From assembly GCF_051713825.1 (NCBI RefSeq), contig NZ_JBIOQR010000001.1, positions 682,001-746,000 of the forward strand: a stretch of DNA of 64,000 bases, read 5' to 3'. Under the pieces are notes generated by a model, which made no database searches, was not told where the DNA came from, and worked only from the letters and a program-made list of their open reading frames with translations. Position 1 is the first letter of the stretch; every line of letters starts with the position of its first letter. The position numbers and the translations under genes were made by a program. This document shows, one piece after another, positions 52,456 through 61,679 of this stretch. This DNA comes from Enterococcus_K sp051713825. Its GTDB lineage: Bacteria > Bacillota > Bacilli > Lactobacillales > Enterococcaceae.

Positions 52456-53640
52456 ATGGAAGATGTATTTCATTCTTGTTGTGCTGGATTAGATATTCAT
52501 CAAAAAGTTATTGTTGCTTGTGTTCTTCGTTCTACTGAAGGAAAAAAACGCCCAGAAAAAGCCTTTGGTAGTTTTGAAACAACGACTCGTGGTCTGTTTG
52601 AACTCTCTGATTGGTTGGCTTCTTATGAAGTGACTCATATTAGTATGGAAAGTACGGGTGTCTATTGGAAATGTGTGTGGCGCATTTTACAAAATCAGTT
52701 TGAATTACAACTAGCTAACCCTCGGCATATCAAAAACATTCCAGGGAAAAAAACAGATATGAAAGATGCTGAATGGATTGCTCGGTTGACTCGATTAGGT
52801 GTCGTTCCTACGAGTTTTGTGCCACCCGAACCCATTCAAGAATTGAGAGACTTAACTCGTTATCGCAAACATTTAGTTGAAGACTTGAATCGAGAAAAAA
52901 ATCGTGGGCATATGGTCTTACAAAATGCTGGAATCAAATTGACCTCAGTGATGAAAGATATTTATGGGAAATCTGGTCGCGCCTTGCTTTATGTCTTAAT
53001 TGAAAATAAAACAATCACAGAGTCACTCATTCTCAAATCTGTTTATACAACGCTACGCAGAAAAGTTCCTCAATTAATGGACGCCTTAGAAGGATTTATG
53101 AATCCTCATTATCGTAAAATGTTGGCTCTTCATCTCACTCAAATTGAGTGTTTAGAAAAACAAATTCAGGAAGTCGAAGAAACAATTAACGACTATCTTA
53201 CACCTTATGAAGAATACGTGGAACGGTTAGAGGAAATACCGGGAATCAATCGAAGAACTGCCGCAGTTGTACTGGCAGAGATTGGGATAGATATGTCTGT
53301 TTTCCCTACTTCTGGACATTTAGCTTCATGGGCGGGAGCGAGTCCGGGAAATAATCAAAGTGCCGGAAAAACGCGAAGTAAACGGGTAAGAAAAGGAAAT
53401 TCTTATCTAAAGAAAGTCTTAGCGCAAGGTGCTTTAGCTGTTTCAAAGGGGAAAAAGAACCGAATTCAAGCATTTTTCTTTCGAGTAAGAAGAAATGCCG
53501 GTCACAAAAAAGCGGTCGTTGCGACAGTTCATTTATTACTACGTATTATTTATCGGATGTTTTCCGATCAGTCCCGCTATAAAGAACTTGGAGAAACGTA
53601 TTTACAAAATAGAGAGAACCCTCTAACGGCTACCTCCTAG
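52456..53640 (+). CDS. IS110-family transposase (DEDD plus Tnp_20)
   Basis: 394 residues. RuvC-like N-terminal domain with the acidic tetrad in order: Asp13 (CAGLDIHQK), Glu65 (SMESTGVYWK), Asp101 and Asp104 (KKTDMKDAEWIARL). A coiled-coil middle (about 220-250) leads to the C-terminal transposase_20 domain (EIPGINRRTAAVVLAEIG; SWAGASPGNNQSAGKTRSKRVRKGNSYLKKVLAQGA) whose Ser302 in NQSAGK is the expected nucleophile. All catalytic residues are present, so the element may be active. AAGGAGGAAGGTAAA precedes ATG. Confidence 0.95.
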   Translation: MEDVFHSCCAGLDIHQKVIVACVLRSTEGKKRPEKAFGSFETTTRGLFELSDWLASYEVTHISMESTGVYWKCVWRILQNQFELQLANPRHIKNIPGKKTDMKDAEWIARLTRLGVVPTSFVPPEPIQELRDLTRYRKHLVEDLNREKNRGHMVLQNAGIKLTSVMKDIYGKSGRALLYVLIENKTITESLILKSVYTTLRRKVPQLMDALEGFMNPHYRKMLALHLTQIECLEKQIQEVEETINDYLTPYEEYVERLEEIPGINRRTAAVVLAEIGIDMSVFPTSGHLASWAGASPGNNQSAGKTRSKRVRKGNSYLKKVLAQGALAVSKGKKNRIQAFFFRVRRNAGHKKAVVATVHLLLRIIYRMFSDQSRYKELGETYLQNRENPLTATS

Positions 53641-53658
53641 AGTGTTCTAGACCAATTT

Positions 53659-53699
53659 AGCTAACTACGCTTTTAGTAGGAGGTAGCTTTTTTTTGTTT
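53659..53699 (+). terminator. Terminator of the transposase gene
   Basis: AGCTA/TAGCT and inner CTAC/GTAG helices, then TTTTTTTT; lies inside the right end of the element. Confidence 0.65.
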
Positions 53700-53843
53700 T
53701 TTTACAGATTTAGTTTTCGTATAAAAACTTTATAAGTCTGTCCCCACCTCAGCCTCCTTCAATCGTTTTTGTTTGAGATAAGCGAGACCACCTTTAGTAT
53801 AAACGAGCTTAGAGTGACCATTATAAAAAAATTATATGGGGTG

Positions 53844-53872
53844 TTGACAATAGGGGAAAGTTTCGTTATTAT
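53844..53872 (+). promoter_or_regulatory. Promoter of the tetR-ABC exporter operon
   Basis: TTGACA (53844-53849), 17 nt, TATTAT (53867-53872). Just downstream, CGGTTGTTTTAAAACGGACG (53891-53910) is an imperfect palindrome centred on TTTTAAAA and could be the operator for the adjacent TetR. Confidence 0.65.
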
Positions 53873-53936
53873 AAATACAGATGTTATGCAACGGTTGTTT
53901 TAAAACGGACGAAATCGAAAAGAGGATTGGAAAAAT

Positions 53937-54500
53937 ATGCCACCAAAACAAAAATTTAGTAGAGAAGAAATTGTCGCTTCAGCGGTTAAGATTTTAAGAC
54001 AAGATGGTCTTTCGGGGATTACCGCTCGTGCTTTAGCTGAAGAATTGGGAAGCTCCCCGAGGCCCATTTTTACAGTTTTTCATACCATGGAAGAAGTCCA
54101 AGACAGTGCAATTGAATATGCAAAAAATCTTTACAATGGGTATGTCTCTGAAGCTTTAGAACAAGATTTGGCATTTAAAGCAGTTGGTGAAGCTTACATT
54201 CGATTTGCTAGTGAAGAGCCGAAAATGTTTCAGCTATTATTCATGTCAGAAAAAAACTTGGAAAATAGTTTTGTGAGCATTTTATCTTCCATTGATGAAA
54301 ATAGTCAGAAGATTTTACAATCAATTTCTGAAAGTTATGGATTTTCAGATGAAAAAGCCTACCGACTATATATGATCTTATGGGTGTTTACTCACGGGAT
54401 TGCAACACTGTACGCGACAGGTGTTCATGCATTTGAGCCGACAGAAGTTGGAGGAATGATGGCAGATGTTTTTTTAGGAGCTGTGCATCAAATTAAATAA
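53937..54500 (+). CDS. TetR-family regulator of the adjacent ABC transporter
   Basis: 187 residues. HTH: FSREEIVASAVKILRQDGLSGITARALAEELGSSPRPIFTVFHTMEEVQDSAI; the C-terminal half (YIRFASEEPKMFQLLFMSEK ... YRLYMILWVFTHGIATLYATGVHAF) is the TetR_C_33/WHG type. First gene of a three-gene operon, 21 nt before the ATPase; likely an autorepressor released by the transporter's substrate. GAGGATTGGAAAAAT precedes ATG. Confidence 0.9.
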   Translation: MPPKQKFSREEIVASAVKILRQDGLSGITARALAEELGSSPRPIFTVFHTMEEVQDSAIEYAKNLYNGYVSEALEQDLAFKAVGEAYIRFASEEPKMFQLLFMSEKNLENSFVSILSSIDENSQKILQSISESYGFSDEKAYRLYMILWVFTHGIATLYATGVHAFEPTEVGGMMADVFLGAVHQIK

Positions 54501-54521
54501 AGAGAAGGTTGGGGAGAATTA

Positions 54522-55214
54522 ATGATTAATGCAAAAAATATACACAAGTCTTTTAGTACAGGTGAACAATTAACGAAAGTGGTAAAGGATGTCTCATTAA
54601 CCATTTCAAAAGGAACATTCACCGTTATTTTAGGCCCTTCCGGTTCAGGAAAATCGACCTTATTAAATTTATTATCTGGATTAGAACAGATTGATGAAGG
54701 GCGTTTGTCTGTAGGAAGCCAAGATTTGTCAAAGATGAGCGAAAAAGAACGAACGCTTTTCCGAAAAGAAACGACAGGTTTTGTTTTTCAACAATATTAT
54801 TTACTGCCAGAGTTAACTGTTGAGATGAATATCAAAATGGGTGCGGAGCTTGCCAATAATAAAGAGTATCTCAATATAGTAGAGGCAGTCGGCTTAAAAG
54901 ACAAATTAAAAAAATATCCTAGTGCACTCAGCGGTGGAGAACAACAGAGAGTTTCAATTGCTAGAGCTTTAGCTAAAAAACCAGAAATCTTATTTTTAGA
55001 TGAACCAACAGGGGCGTTAGATGAAACAACTGGGCGAAGCGTGTTGGATTACCTTGCTAAGCTTCAAGAAGAAATGAATTTAACGATGATTATGGTCACA
55101 CATAATTTGAATATCGCGGAAATGGCTGATACGGTAGTTGAAGTGAATAGCGGAGAGATTAAGACTATTACACAGAATTCAACGAAAAAAAATGCGTACG
55201 AAATTGGGTGGTAA
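54522..55214 (+). CDS. ABC transporter ATPase (MacB/LolD type)
   Basis: 230 residues. Walker A LGPSGSGKSTLLNLLSGLEQID, Q-loop FVFQQYYLLPELTVEMN, signature ALSGGEQQRVSIARALAKKPEIL, Walker B LFLDEPTGALDETT, H-loop IMVTHNLNIAEMAD. The FVFQxYYLLPxLTVxxN pattern and GALDExT are those of type VII (mechanotransmission) systems that pair with FtsX-like permeases. Stop lies one base before the permease start. Confidence 0.93.
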   Translation: MINAKNIHKSFSTGEQLTKVVKDVSLTISKGTFTVILGPSGSGKSTLLNLLSGLEQIDEGRLSVGSQDLSKMSEKERTLFRKETTGFVFQQYYLLPELTVEMNIKMGAELANNKEYLNIVEAVGLKDKLKKYPSALSGGEQQRVSIARALAKKPEILFLDEPTGALDETTGRSVLDYLAKLQEEMNLTMIMVTHNLNIAEMADTVVEVNSGEIKTITQNSTKKNAYEIGW

Positions 55215-55215
55215 G

Positions 55216-56352
55216 ATGATTCAAAAGAAAACTCTAAAAAAATTATTTGCTGTATCATTAATTATTTTTTGTGCAGTGTTTGTCTGCACCTTATTTATTA
55301 GCTATCGGATTGATTCTGGCATTAATTTAGAAAATATTAAAGATTCGAGGCTTGTCACCTTATATGAAGCACAGATAGCAGTTGCTGATATGATTTGTTG
55401 GACAAGCGGTATCTGCTTATCTTTGACCTCCATGATTATGCTAGCCTTTTATGTGAAGCAGTATATTGATACACATCAGAAATATTTAGGAATGATGAAA
55501 GCTTTAGGGTATAGTACATTTAAAATTGCTAAACAGTTTTGGTTTTTCAGTATCAGTGTTCTTTTTGGGAGTAGCTTTGGTTTTCTAGTGGCGTACTTAT
55601 TTTTACCTCAGTTTTATAAAGTGATGAATGCAGAAATTAGTGAACTGATTGAATTTACACCAACCTTACATATTGCAGTTCCAGTATTTCTAATTCTAGT
55701 GCCAACAGTCGTTTTCGGCTTATTTTCAGTTGTTTATGCAAGTTTCAAGCTACAAAAAACAACGATGCAATTACTTAAGGAGATGCCCAAACAAATTAAA
55801 CATAAACGAGTCCGCTTGAAAGAGCGTTCATTTTTAACTGAATTAAAAAGAACAATGTTAGCTTCTAGAAAAAGTCTTGTGTTTTTTATTGGGTTTAGTG
55901 CTTTCTGCTTTGCAACAATGATTCAGATGACTTTGAATATGCGTGATATGATGGATGAGTTATTTGCAATACTTATCTTAGGGATTGGACTGATTCTTTC
56001 TTTAGTTATTCTATTTATCTCTGTTGCGACGGTTGTTGAAGGACGAGCGAAAGATATTTCTATTATGAAAGTCATGGGATATAGCAATACGACTTGTCGT
56101 AAGGCCGTGTTAGATGGGTATCGTCCAATCGCGTGGGCTGGTTTTCTAATCGGAACAGTGTATCAGTTTGTTCTCATTAAGCTGATGACAGGATTATTTG
56201 CGACGTCAATTGAGGATTTTCCAGAAGTCGCCTTTGATGTAGGCGCCTGTGTAGTAACATTAGTTGCTTTCCTAGCAATTTATGAAACATACATGTATCT
56301 GTATGCCAAAAAAATTGAATCAATATCAGTAAAATCTGTGATGCTTGTGTAA
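55216..56352 (+). CDS. FtsX-like ABC permease
   Basis: 378 residues. Helices near 10-30, 60-85 (MICWTSGICLSLTSMIMLAFYV), 110-135 (FWFFSISVLFGSSFGFLVAYL) and 165-185, then a second half with three more (about 225-240, 255-285 and 310-375). FtsX motifs HQKYLGMMKALGYSTFKIAKQF and RAKDISIMKVMGYSNTTCRKAVLDGYR form the repeated coupling segments. It appears as the sole permease and lacks the first long extracellular domain of MacB. Substrate unknown; peptide or drug export, or stress response, are family options. Confidence 0.88.
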   Translation: MIQKKTLKKLFAVSLIIFCAVFVCTLFISYRIDSGINLENIKDSRLVTLYEAQIAVADMICWTSGICLSLTSMIMLAFYVKQYIDTHQKYLGMMKALGYSTFKIAKQFWFFSISVLFGSSFGFLVAYLFLPQFYKVMNAEISELIEFTPTLHIAVPVFLILVPTVVFGLFSVVYASFKLQKTTMQLLKEMPKQIKHKRVRLKERSFLTELKRTMLASRKSLVFFIGFSAFCFATMIQMTLNMRDMMDELFAILILGIGLILSLVILFISVATVVEGRAKDISIMKVMGYSNTTCRKAVLDGYRPIAWAGFLIGTVYQFVLIKLMTGLFATSIEDFPEVAFDVGACVVTLVAFLAIYETYMYLYAKKIESISVKSVMLV

Positions 56353-56391
56353 AGAATAGGAGTTGGTTACAAAAAATCGCTCCTCTTTATT

Positions 56392-56445
56392 CAGTCAAAA
56401 ATAGAGCAGTCATCCGAAAAGGGATGGCTGCTCTTATTTTGACTG
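56392..56445. terminator. Bidirectional terminator, permease / Nudix gene
   Basis: CAGTCAAAAATAGAGCAGTC pairs with GGCTGCTCTTATTTTGACTG around a CATCC/GGGATG top. Confidence 0.88.
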
Positions 56446-56465
56446 TAATGTTAAAAGAGTTCTTC

Positions 56466-57302
56466 TTATAAATAGGTGTTTTTTCCTTCAGTAACTTCAG
56501 GCTTTAGCTGATAAATCTTGGAAGGACGACCGATGCCAACTGGTCGCTCACCAATTTCATCGAAGTATTGAAGCATGGCTTTCTTAAAGTTTGAGTGGTC
56601 GATTGAATGAAAATCAATGCCCAGAAACTTAGCGAAAACCTTTCGTGCTTCTGTAATGGTGAAATCTTTTCCTAATACTTGAAGGACTTGAGGTTCATGT
56701 TCCATTTTATCGGACACACGATTAAAGGCTTTTAAGATAATCTCACTGTGGTCAAAGGCTAACGTGTCTTTCCCAGTAGATAGACCTGTTTTTAAATCTA
56801 AAATAATCTCCACGTCGCCGCTTGTTAAATGAATTTGGTTAGCTTGACGCTCCATAGAAAACCAACGAACTTCTTTGGCGTCGTCACCTGCGATTAAAGG
56901 TTCTTCCCCAATAAAGGCTAAATAACTGACCGTTACGACCCAGCCTCGTGGATCGCGGTTAGGCGTACTAAACGAGTGTAGCTGTTCAATATTTTCTTTT
57001 GAAATGACGACACCTGTTTCTTCAGTTGTTTCTCGAAGAACACTTTCACCTGTCGATTCGTTTCGTTGAACGAACCCACCAGGAAGGGCCCAAGAGTTGC
57101 GGTAAGGATGGCCTTTTCTTTTGATTAATAGGATTTTTAATTGATCTTCTTCCTTGTTGTAACACATCAAAACGATATCGACGGTTAAAGAAGGTTTCTC
57201 ATATTCAGGTAATTCTTGTTTGTGGTACCATTCTAGGAATTCAGCTTCACTGGCTGTTTGTTCAAAGTAAAGCTTTTCTTCTGATTTAGAACGAAATTCC
57301 AA
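56466..57302 (-). CDS. Nudix hydrolase fused to a C-terminal winged helix (NrtR-like)
   Basis: 278 residues. Nudix domain (about 40-175) with an intact box GGFVQRNESTGESVLRETTEETGV (GX5EX7REXXEEXG), then a C-terminal winged helix (VLGKDFTITEARKVFAKFLGIDFHSIDHSNFKKAMLQYFDEIGE..GIGRPSKIYQL). This is the layout of NrtR, which represses NAD biosynthesis genes and senses ADP-ribose; intact catalytic residues mean hydrolysis is also possible. GAGAGGTG lies 7 nt before a TTG at 57302, preferred over an ATG at 57323 that overlaps it. No NAD genes are adjacent. Confidence 0.85.
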   Translation of the reverse strand: MEFRSKSEEKLYFEQTASEAEFLEWYHKQELPEYEKPSLTVDIVLMCYNKEEDQLKILLIKRKGHPYRNSWALPGGFVQRNESTGESVLRETTEETGVVISKENIEQLHSFSTPNRDPRGWVVTVSYLAFIGEEPLIAGDDAKEVRWFSMERQANQIHLTSGDVEIILDLKTGLSTGKDTLAFDHSEIILKAFNRVSDKMEHEPQVLQVLGKDFTITEARKVFAKFLGIDFHSIDHSNFKKAMLQYFDEIGERPVGIGRPSKIYQLKPEVTEGKNTYL

Positions 57303-57402
57303 TCTGGAACACCTCTCATTCATTAATTTGTACAGAATACATTCATTGTATCATGCGTTGTAAAAAAACCAAGCATTAAAGTAGCATATTTAGAAATAAA
57401 AC

Positions 57403-57687
57403 CTAATAGATGCTAGAAAAAATGTTGGGTAAGAGTAAATTAAATAGGAAAAATAATAGGTAGGCGGGTACCACTTTTGTTTCTTTTTTTTGTAAAGTGT
57501 ACAGCCCCGCTAAAATAACGGCACAGTAGAGTAACCAGCGAAAGATTCGAAGTGAGGTTAAAAAGACTGTGAGCTGTTCTTGACCTGAAAAATAAGCATA
57601 CATCTGCGGATAAAAAAAGCAGAGCCCTAGATGAATTAGAGAAAAAAAGGCGATACAGCCAAGTAAAAGCATTGTTTTTTTCTTCAT
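57403..57687 (-). CDS. Small membrane protein, unknown function
   Basis: 94 residues with three predicted helices: TMLLLGCIAFFSLIHLGLCFFY, FRWLLYCAVILAGLYTL and VVPAYLLFFLFNLLLPNIF, separated by short charged loops. I do not recognise the family. AGGAGGATCTATCTCT gives a good ribosome binding site 7-8 nt before the ATG. It is 79 bp from the Nudix gene on the same strand and is divergent from fumC. Confidence 0.7.
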   Translation of the reverse strand: MKKKTMLLLGCIAFFSLIHLGLCFFYPQMYAYFSGQEQLTVFLTSLRIFRWLLYCAVILAGLYTLQKKETKVVPAYLLFFLFNLLLPNIFSSIY

Positions 57688-57832
57688 AGAGATAGATCCT
57701 CCTGTTAACGTTCCAAATAAAATTGGCCTATTTATCTATTATACCATGAGAATATTTTTCTTGAGAAACTATTTGAGCAGACGCTGGGAATCAAGTATAG
57801 TTAATACAAGCAAAAAAACAGGAGGAAAACGC

Positions 57833-59206
57833 ATGACATATCGTACGGAAAAAGATTCGATGGGAGAAATTCAAGTGCCAATAGAGGCTCTCTGGGGTCC
57901 CCAAACGCAAAGAAGTAAAGAAAATTTTGTGATTGGTCAAGAAAAAATGCCAATAGCGTTGATTGAAGCCTTAGTTTTGGTCAAACAAACTGCCGCTGTG
58001 GCGAACCAAGAAGTAGAAAAATTATCTCTTGAAAAAAGTCAGGCGATTTATGAAGCGGCACAAAAATTATTAGATCATCCAGAAACGCTAATGACTCATT
58101 TTCCGTTGTCTGTTTGGCAAACCGGAAGTGGCACGCAAACCAATATGAATGCTAATGAAGTGATTGCTCATCATGCGGGTCAAAAGCTAGCGATTCACCC
58201 AAATGATGACGTGAACTGTTCGCAAAGTTCAAACGATGTCTTTCCGACAGCAATTCAGATTGCGGCTGTGACATCAGTGACGAACCGTTTGTTACCAACG
58301 ATTGAGCGAGTGAGTGAACAATTGGAGAAGCTAGAGGAGACTTATCAAAAAACCATCAAAATAGGTCGAACACATTTGCAAGATGCGACGCCGATTACAT
58401 TTGCCCAAGAAGTTAGTGGGTGGCGAGCAAGCTTACAGCATACAAAACAAATGATTGAGCTAACCTTGACTGAAGTGAAGCAACTACCGATTGGTGGGAC
58501 AGCTGTAGGAACCGGGTTAAATGCGTCTTCTTCGTATGTTTCTGCGTTTATGCAACAGTTAAACAAAAAGACGGGTCTTGAATTTGTCGAGTTAGACAAT
58601 AAGTTTTATGGCTTAGCGAATAAAGATGCGCTTGTATTTTTGAGTGGCGCCTTAAAAGCTTTAGCGGCCAATAGCATGAAGATGGCTAATGATGTTCGTT
58701 GGTTGGCGAGTGGCCCAAGAAGTGGCTTTGGCGAGATTACCTTACCTGCCAATGAACCAGGAAGCTCAATCATGCCAGGCAAGGTCAATCCTACGCAATG
58801 TGAAGCACTGACAATGGTTGCGGTCCAAGTTATGGGAAATGATACGGCTATTGGGATTGCTGCTTCTCAAGGGAATTTTGAGCTGAATGTGTATATGCCA
58901 CTGCTGGCATATAATTTGTTACAAAGTATTGAGCTACTGACAGATAGTTTGGCTTCATTTGAAGAGAAATGTCTGCGTGGTTTGACAGTTAATGAAGAAA
59001 AGATGGCCGAGTACGTGAATCAATCCTTGATGTTAGTGACGGCTCTAAATGCACACATTGGGTATGACAAAGGGGCTGAAATCGCCAAACACGCATTTAA
59101 CGAGAAATTGACATTAAAACAAGCGTCCTTAGATTTAGGATATGTGACAGAAAAAGAATATGATAGTTGGGTAAAACCAGAACGAATGTTGGGTGAAAAC
59201 GCCTAA
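57833..59206 (+). CDS. fumC: Class II fumarate hydratase
   Basis: Interconverts fumarate and L-malate. 457 residues: YRTEKDSMGEIQVPIEALWGPQTQRSKENF start, GSGTQTNMNANEVI, NCSQSSNDVFPTAIQIA, KIGRTHLQDATPI, and the superfamily signature GSSIMPGKVNPTQCEA (catalytic Ser loop). Distinguished from aspartase by length and the QTQRS/TNMN set. ATG 57833 after AGGAGGAAAACGC; the frame extends upstream without a site. Provides malate/fumarate exchange that connects with the malic enzyme and malate permease in this window. Confidence 0.94.
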   Translation: MTYRTEKDSMGEIQVPIEALWGPQTQRSKENFVIGQEKMPIALIEALVLVKQTAAVANQEVEKLSLEKSQAIYEAAQKLLDHPETLMTHFPLSVWQTGSGTQTNMNANEVIAHHAGQKLAIHPNDDVNCSQSSNDVFPTAIQIAAVTSVTNRLLPTIERVSEQLEKLEETYQKTIKIGRTHLQDATPITFAQEVSGWRASLQHTKQMIELTLTEVKQLPIGGTAVGTGLNASSSYVSAFMQQLNKKTGLEFVELDNKFYGLANKDALVFLSGALKALAANSMKMANDVRWLASGPRSGFGEITLPANEPGSSIMPGKVNPTQCEALTMVAVQVMGNDTAIGIAASQGNFELNVYMPLLAYNLLQSIELLTDSLASFEEKCLRGLTVNEEKMAEYVNQSLMLVTALNAHIGYDKGAEIAKHAFNEKLTLKQASLDLGYVTEKEYDSWVKPERMLGENA

Positions 59207-59331
59207 TTTGCTGAGGATATTCGTTTCAAATGTTGTATAAATTAAGAAAAATGACGAAATAAAATAAAAATTTATGGTATACTAGCAAGGAAACGAATTC
59301 GCAGATTGCGATAAAGGAGGATAAATCAAAT

Positions 59332-61341
59332 ATGGCTGAAAAAGGAACTTTTTATATTACTACGCCAATTTATTACCCAAGCGGCAAACTGCATATTGGG
59401 AATTCTTATACAACGATTGCCTGTGATGCAGTGGCCCGTTACAAACGATTAATGGGGTTTGATGTGTTTTATTTAACTGGGGTTGATGAACACGGACAAA
59501 AAATTGAAACGAAAGCGGAATCACTAGGGGTCAAACCACAAGAGTACGTGGATAAAATGGCGGCCGATGTGAAGAAGTTATGGAAAACATTAGATATTAG
59601 TTATGACAAATTTATTCGTACAACGGATGACTATCATAAAGAAGCGGTTCAAAAAATCTTTAATCGTTTGCTAGAACAAGGGGACATCTATCTAGGCGAG
59701 TACGAAGGTTGGTATTCTGTTTCTGATGAGGAATTTTTCACGGAAACTCAGCTTGCTGAAGTATACAGAGATGAAGATGGCAAGGTCATCGGCGGAAGAG
59801 CGCCAAGTGGTCATGAAGTAGAATTAGTGAAAGAAGAATCTTATTTCTTCCGGATGAGCAAATATGCAGATCGTTTGCTTGATTATTACAATGAGCATCC
59901 AGAATTTATTCAACCTGAGTCACGCAAAAATGAAATGATTAATAATTTCATTAAGCCAGGCTTAGAAGATTTGGCCGTTTCAAGAACGACCTTTAGCTGG
60001 GGAATTCCAGTAACCAACGATCCAAAACACGTGGTTTACGTTTGGATTGACGCCTTATCTAATTATATTACAGCGTTAGGTTATGGCTCTGATGATGATA
60101 CGTTATTCCAAAAATATTGGCCTGCAGATGTTCAAATGGTCGGAAAAGAAATCGTTCGTTTCCACACGATTTATTGGCCAATTATGTTGATGGCGTTAGA
60201 TGTCCCATTACCGAAGAAAATTTATGGACATGGCTGGTTATTGATGAAAGACGGCAAAATGTCTAAATCAAAAGGGAATACGGTCTATCCTGAGATGCTT
60301 GTTGAGCGTTATGGCTTGGATGCGTTACGTTATTATTTATTACGTGCGGTTCCATTTGGTAGCGATGGAATCTTTACACCAGAAGATTTTGCCGCTCGTG
60401 TAAACTATGATTTGGCGAACGACTTAGGGAACTTATTGAACCGAACTGTTGCGATGATCAACAAGTATTGTGATGGTTATGTGCCTAAATATGCTTCATT
60501 AGTGACACCGTTTGATAGCGAGTTATCTACAACGGCAGCCAATGTGGTTGGTCGTTATCATGAAGCAATGGATAAAATGGAGTTTAGTATTGCTTTATCT
60601 GAGATTTGGAATCTAGTTTCTCGTGCCAATAAATACATTGATGAAACTCAGCCTTGGGTTCTTGCAAAAGAGGAAGAGAAAAAGAATGAGTTGGACAGTG
60701 TGATGATTCATTTGGCAGAAAGTTTGCGAATTGTCGCAATTCTTTTACAGCCAATCATGACAGAAACGCCAGCCAAAATCTTCAATCAACTAGGCTTAAA
60801 CCCAGAAGAAATGAGTCTTCAAGGGTTACACTTTGGGGAATTCCCTAGTGATACAAAAGTGACAGCAAAAGGAACACCAATCTTCCCTCGACTTGAATTA
60901 GAAACGGAGGTTGCCTATATCCAAAAGAAAATGGCTGAAGGTGCGGGCAACTCAGTAGCACAAGTCAAGTGGGATCCAGAAGAAACCGAATTAGTTTCTG
61001 TAAAAGAAAAAGAAATTAAATACGAAGACTTCGATAAGGTTGAATTGAAGGTGGCAGAGGTTATGGACTGTCAAAAAGTGAAAGGCGCAGATAAGTTACT
61101 TCAATTCCGATTGGATGCGGGTGATAATCAAGACCGCCAAATTTTGTCAGGAGTAGCAGAATTTTATCCAGACCCAAGTGCCTTAATTGGGAAAAAAGTT
61201 GTCATCGTGGCGAACTTAAAACCACGTAAGATGCGTGGTCAAATTAGTCAAGGAATGATTCTTTCAGCAGAGTCTGCAGAAGGGAAACTTGAAATCGTGG
61301 ACGCACCAAAAGGGATGCCAAACGGTTCAATCATTGCTTAG
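59332..61341 (+). CDS. metG: Methionyl-tRNA synthetase
   Basis: Class I synthetase charging initiator and elongator tRNA-Met. 669 residues: ATP site TTPIYYPSGKLHIGNSYTT (HIGN), DEHGQKIETKA, KMSKS loop LMKDGKMSKSKGNTVYPEM (about 300), anticodon-binding helical domain, and a C-terminal Trbp111-like OB tRNA-binding domain (YEDFDKVELKVAEVMDCQKVKGADKLLQFRLD). The compact connective peptide without zinc knuckle is the Bacillus type. AAAGGAGGATAAATCAAAT precedes the ATG. The 125-nt leader has a plain promoter (TATACT near 59278) and no T-box. Confidence 0.96.
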   Translation: MAEKGTFYITTPIYYPSGKLHIGNSYTTIACDAVARYKRLMGFDVFYLTGVDEHGQKIETKAESLGVKPQEYVDKMAADVKKLWKTLDISYDKFIRTTDDYHKEAVQKIFNRLLEQGDIYLGEYEGWYSVSDEEFFTETQLAEVYRDEDGKVIGGRAPSGHEVELVKEESYFFRMSKYADRLLDYYNEHPEFIQPESRKNEMINNFIKPGLEDLAVSRTTFSWGIPVTNDPKHVVYVWIDALSNYITALGYGSDDDTLFQKYWPADVQMVGKEIVRFHTIYWPIMLMALDVPLPKKIYGHGWLLMKDGKMSKSKGNTVYPEMLVERYGLDALRYYLLRAVPFGSDGIFTPEDFAARVNYDLANDLGNLLNRTVAMINKYCDGYVPKYASLVTPFDSELSTTAANVVGRYHEAMDKMEFSIALSEIWNLVSRANKYIDETQPWVLAKEEEKKNELDSVMIHLAESLRIVAILLQPIMTETPAKIFNQLGLNPEEMSLQGLHFGEFPSDTKVTAKGTPIFPRLELETEVAYIQKKMAEGAGNSVAQVKWDPEETELVSVKEKEIKYEDFDKVELKVAEVMDCQKVKGADKLLQFRLDAGDNQDRQILSGVAEFYPDPSALIGKKVVIVANLKPRKMRGQISQGMILSAESAEGKLEIVDAPKGMPNGSIIA

Positions 61342-61360
61342 ATTAACGATAGAGTAATTA

Positions 61361-61398
61361 AAAAGCTGAGTCCCAAATGAAGGGACTCAGCTTTTTTT
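61361..61398. terminator. Terminator after metG
   Basis: AAAGCTGAGTCCC pairs perfectly with GGGACTCAGCTTT, then TTTT. Confidence 0.92.
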
Positions 61399-61435
61399 GA
61401 GTAGAGAACTATTTTTTGCTTTTCAGAGGGAGAGT

Positions 61436-61615
61436 TTATTCTTTAAAGAGTAACTTGATTCCAACCGCTGAAATAATTAGAGCCATTGCTGTAAAACGAA
61501 TCGTGTTAACTAACCCTGTTGGATCAATTTCCTCACTATCTGGGAATATCATTCTAGGTAAAACAAGTAAAATAATCAACGAAATAATGATAAGAGTAGC
61601 CCCATACTTTTTCAT
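61436..61615 (-). CDS. Small two-helix membrane protein
   Basis: 59 residues, MKKYGATLIIISLIILLVLPRMIF then a short acidic loop and TIRFTAMALIISAVGIKLLF. ATG 61615 is preceded by ATGGAGGCAATC; longer upstream starts lack a site. Family unknown to me. Convergent with metG. Confidence 0.65.
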   Translation of the reverse strand: MKKYGATLIIISLIILLVLPRMIFPDSEEIDPTGLVNTIRFTAMALIISAVGIKLLFKE

Positions 61616-61679
61616 GATTGCCTCCATTACAAATAGTTTAGCTCTGTAGACTAACACTCATGTCTTTGATATCAGGATG

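Larger units (their letters stand above)
52191..53728 (+). mobile_element. IS110-family insertion sequence
   Basis: About 1.54 kb with one transposase gene, a long 5' non-coding end (about 265 nt) and a short 3' end (about 90 nt), the arrangement of the IS110 group proper. No terminal inverted repeats and no target duplication beyond a possible 2-4 nt shared AAAC at both junctions (left GGGACAAAC, right TATAAAAAC), as expected of a recombinase that exchanges at a dinucleotide core. Ends are placed from the repeat flanks and are good to a few bases. Confidence 0.8.

Noticed and set aside
52456..53640. Transposase considered as IS1111 group
   Set aside because: No sub-terminal inverted repeats seen, and the long non-coding end is 5' of the gene, as in the IS110 group proper.
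59207..59331. Possible T-box leader for metG
   Set aside because: Only 125 nt, no terminator hairpin and no T-box core motif; a plain promoter and ribosome binding site explain it.
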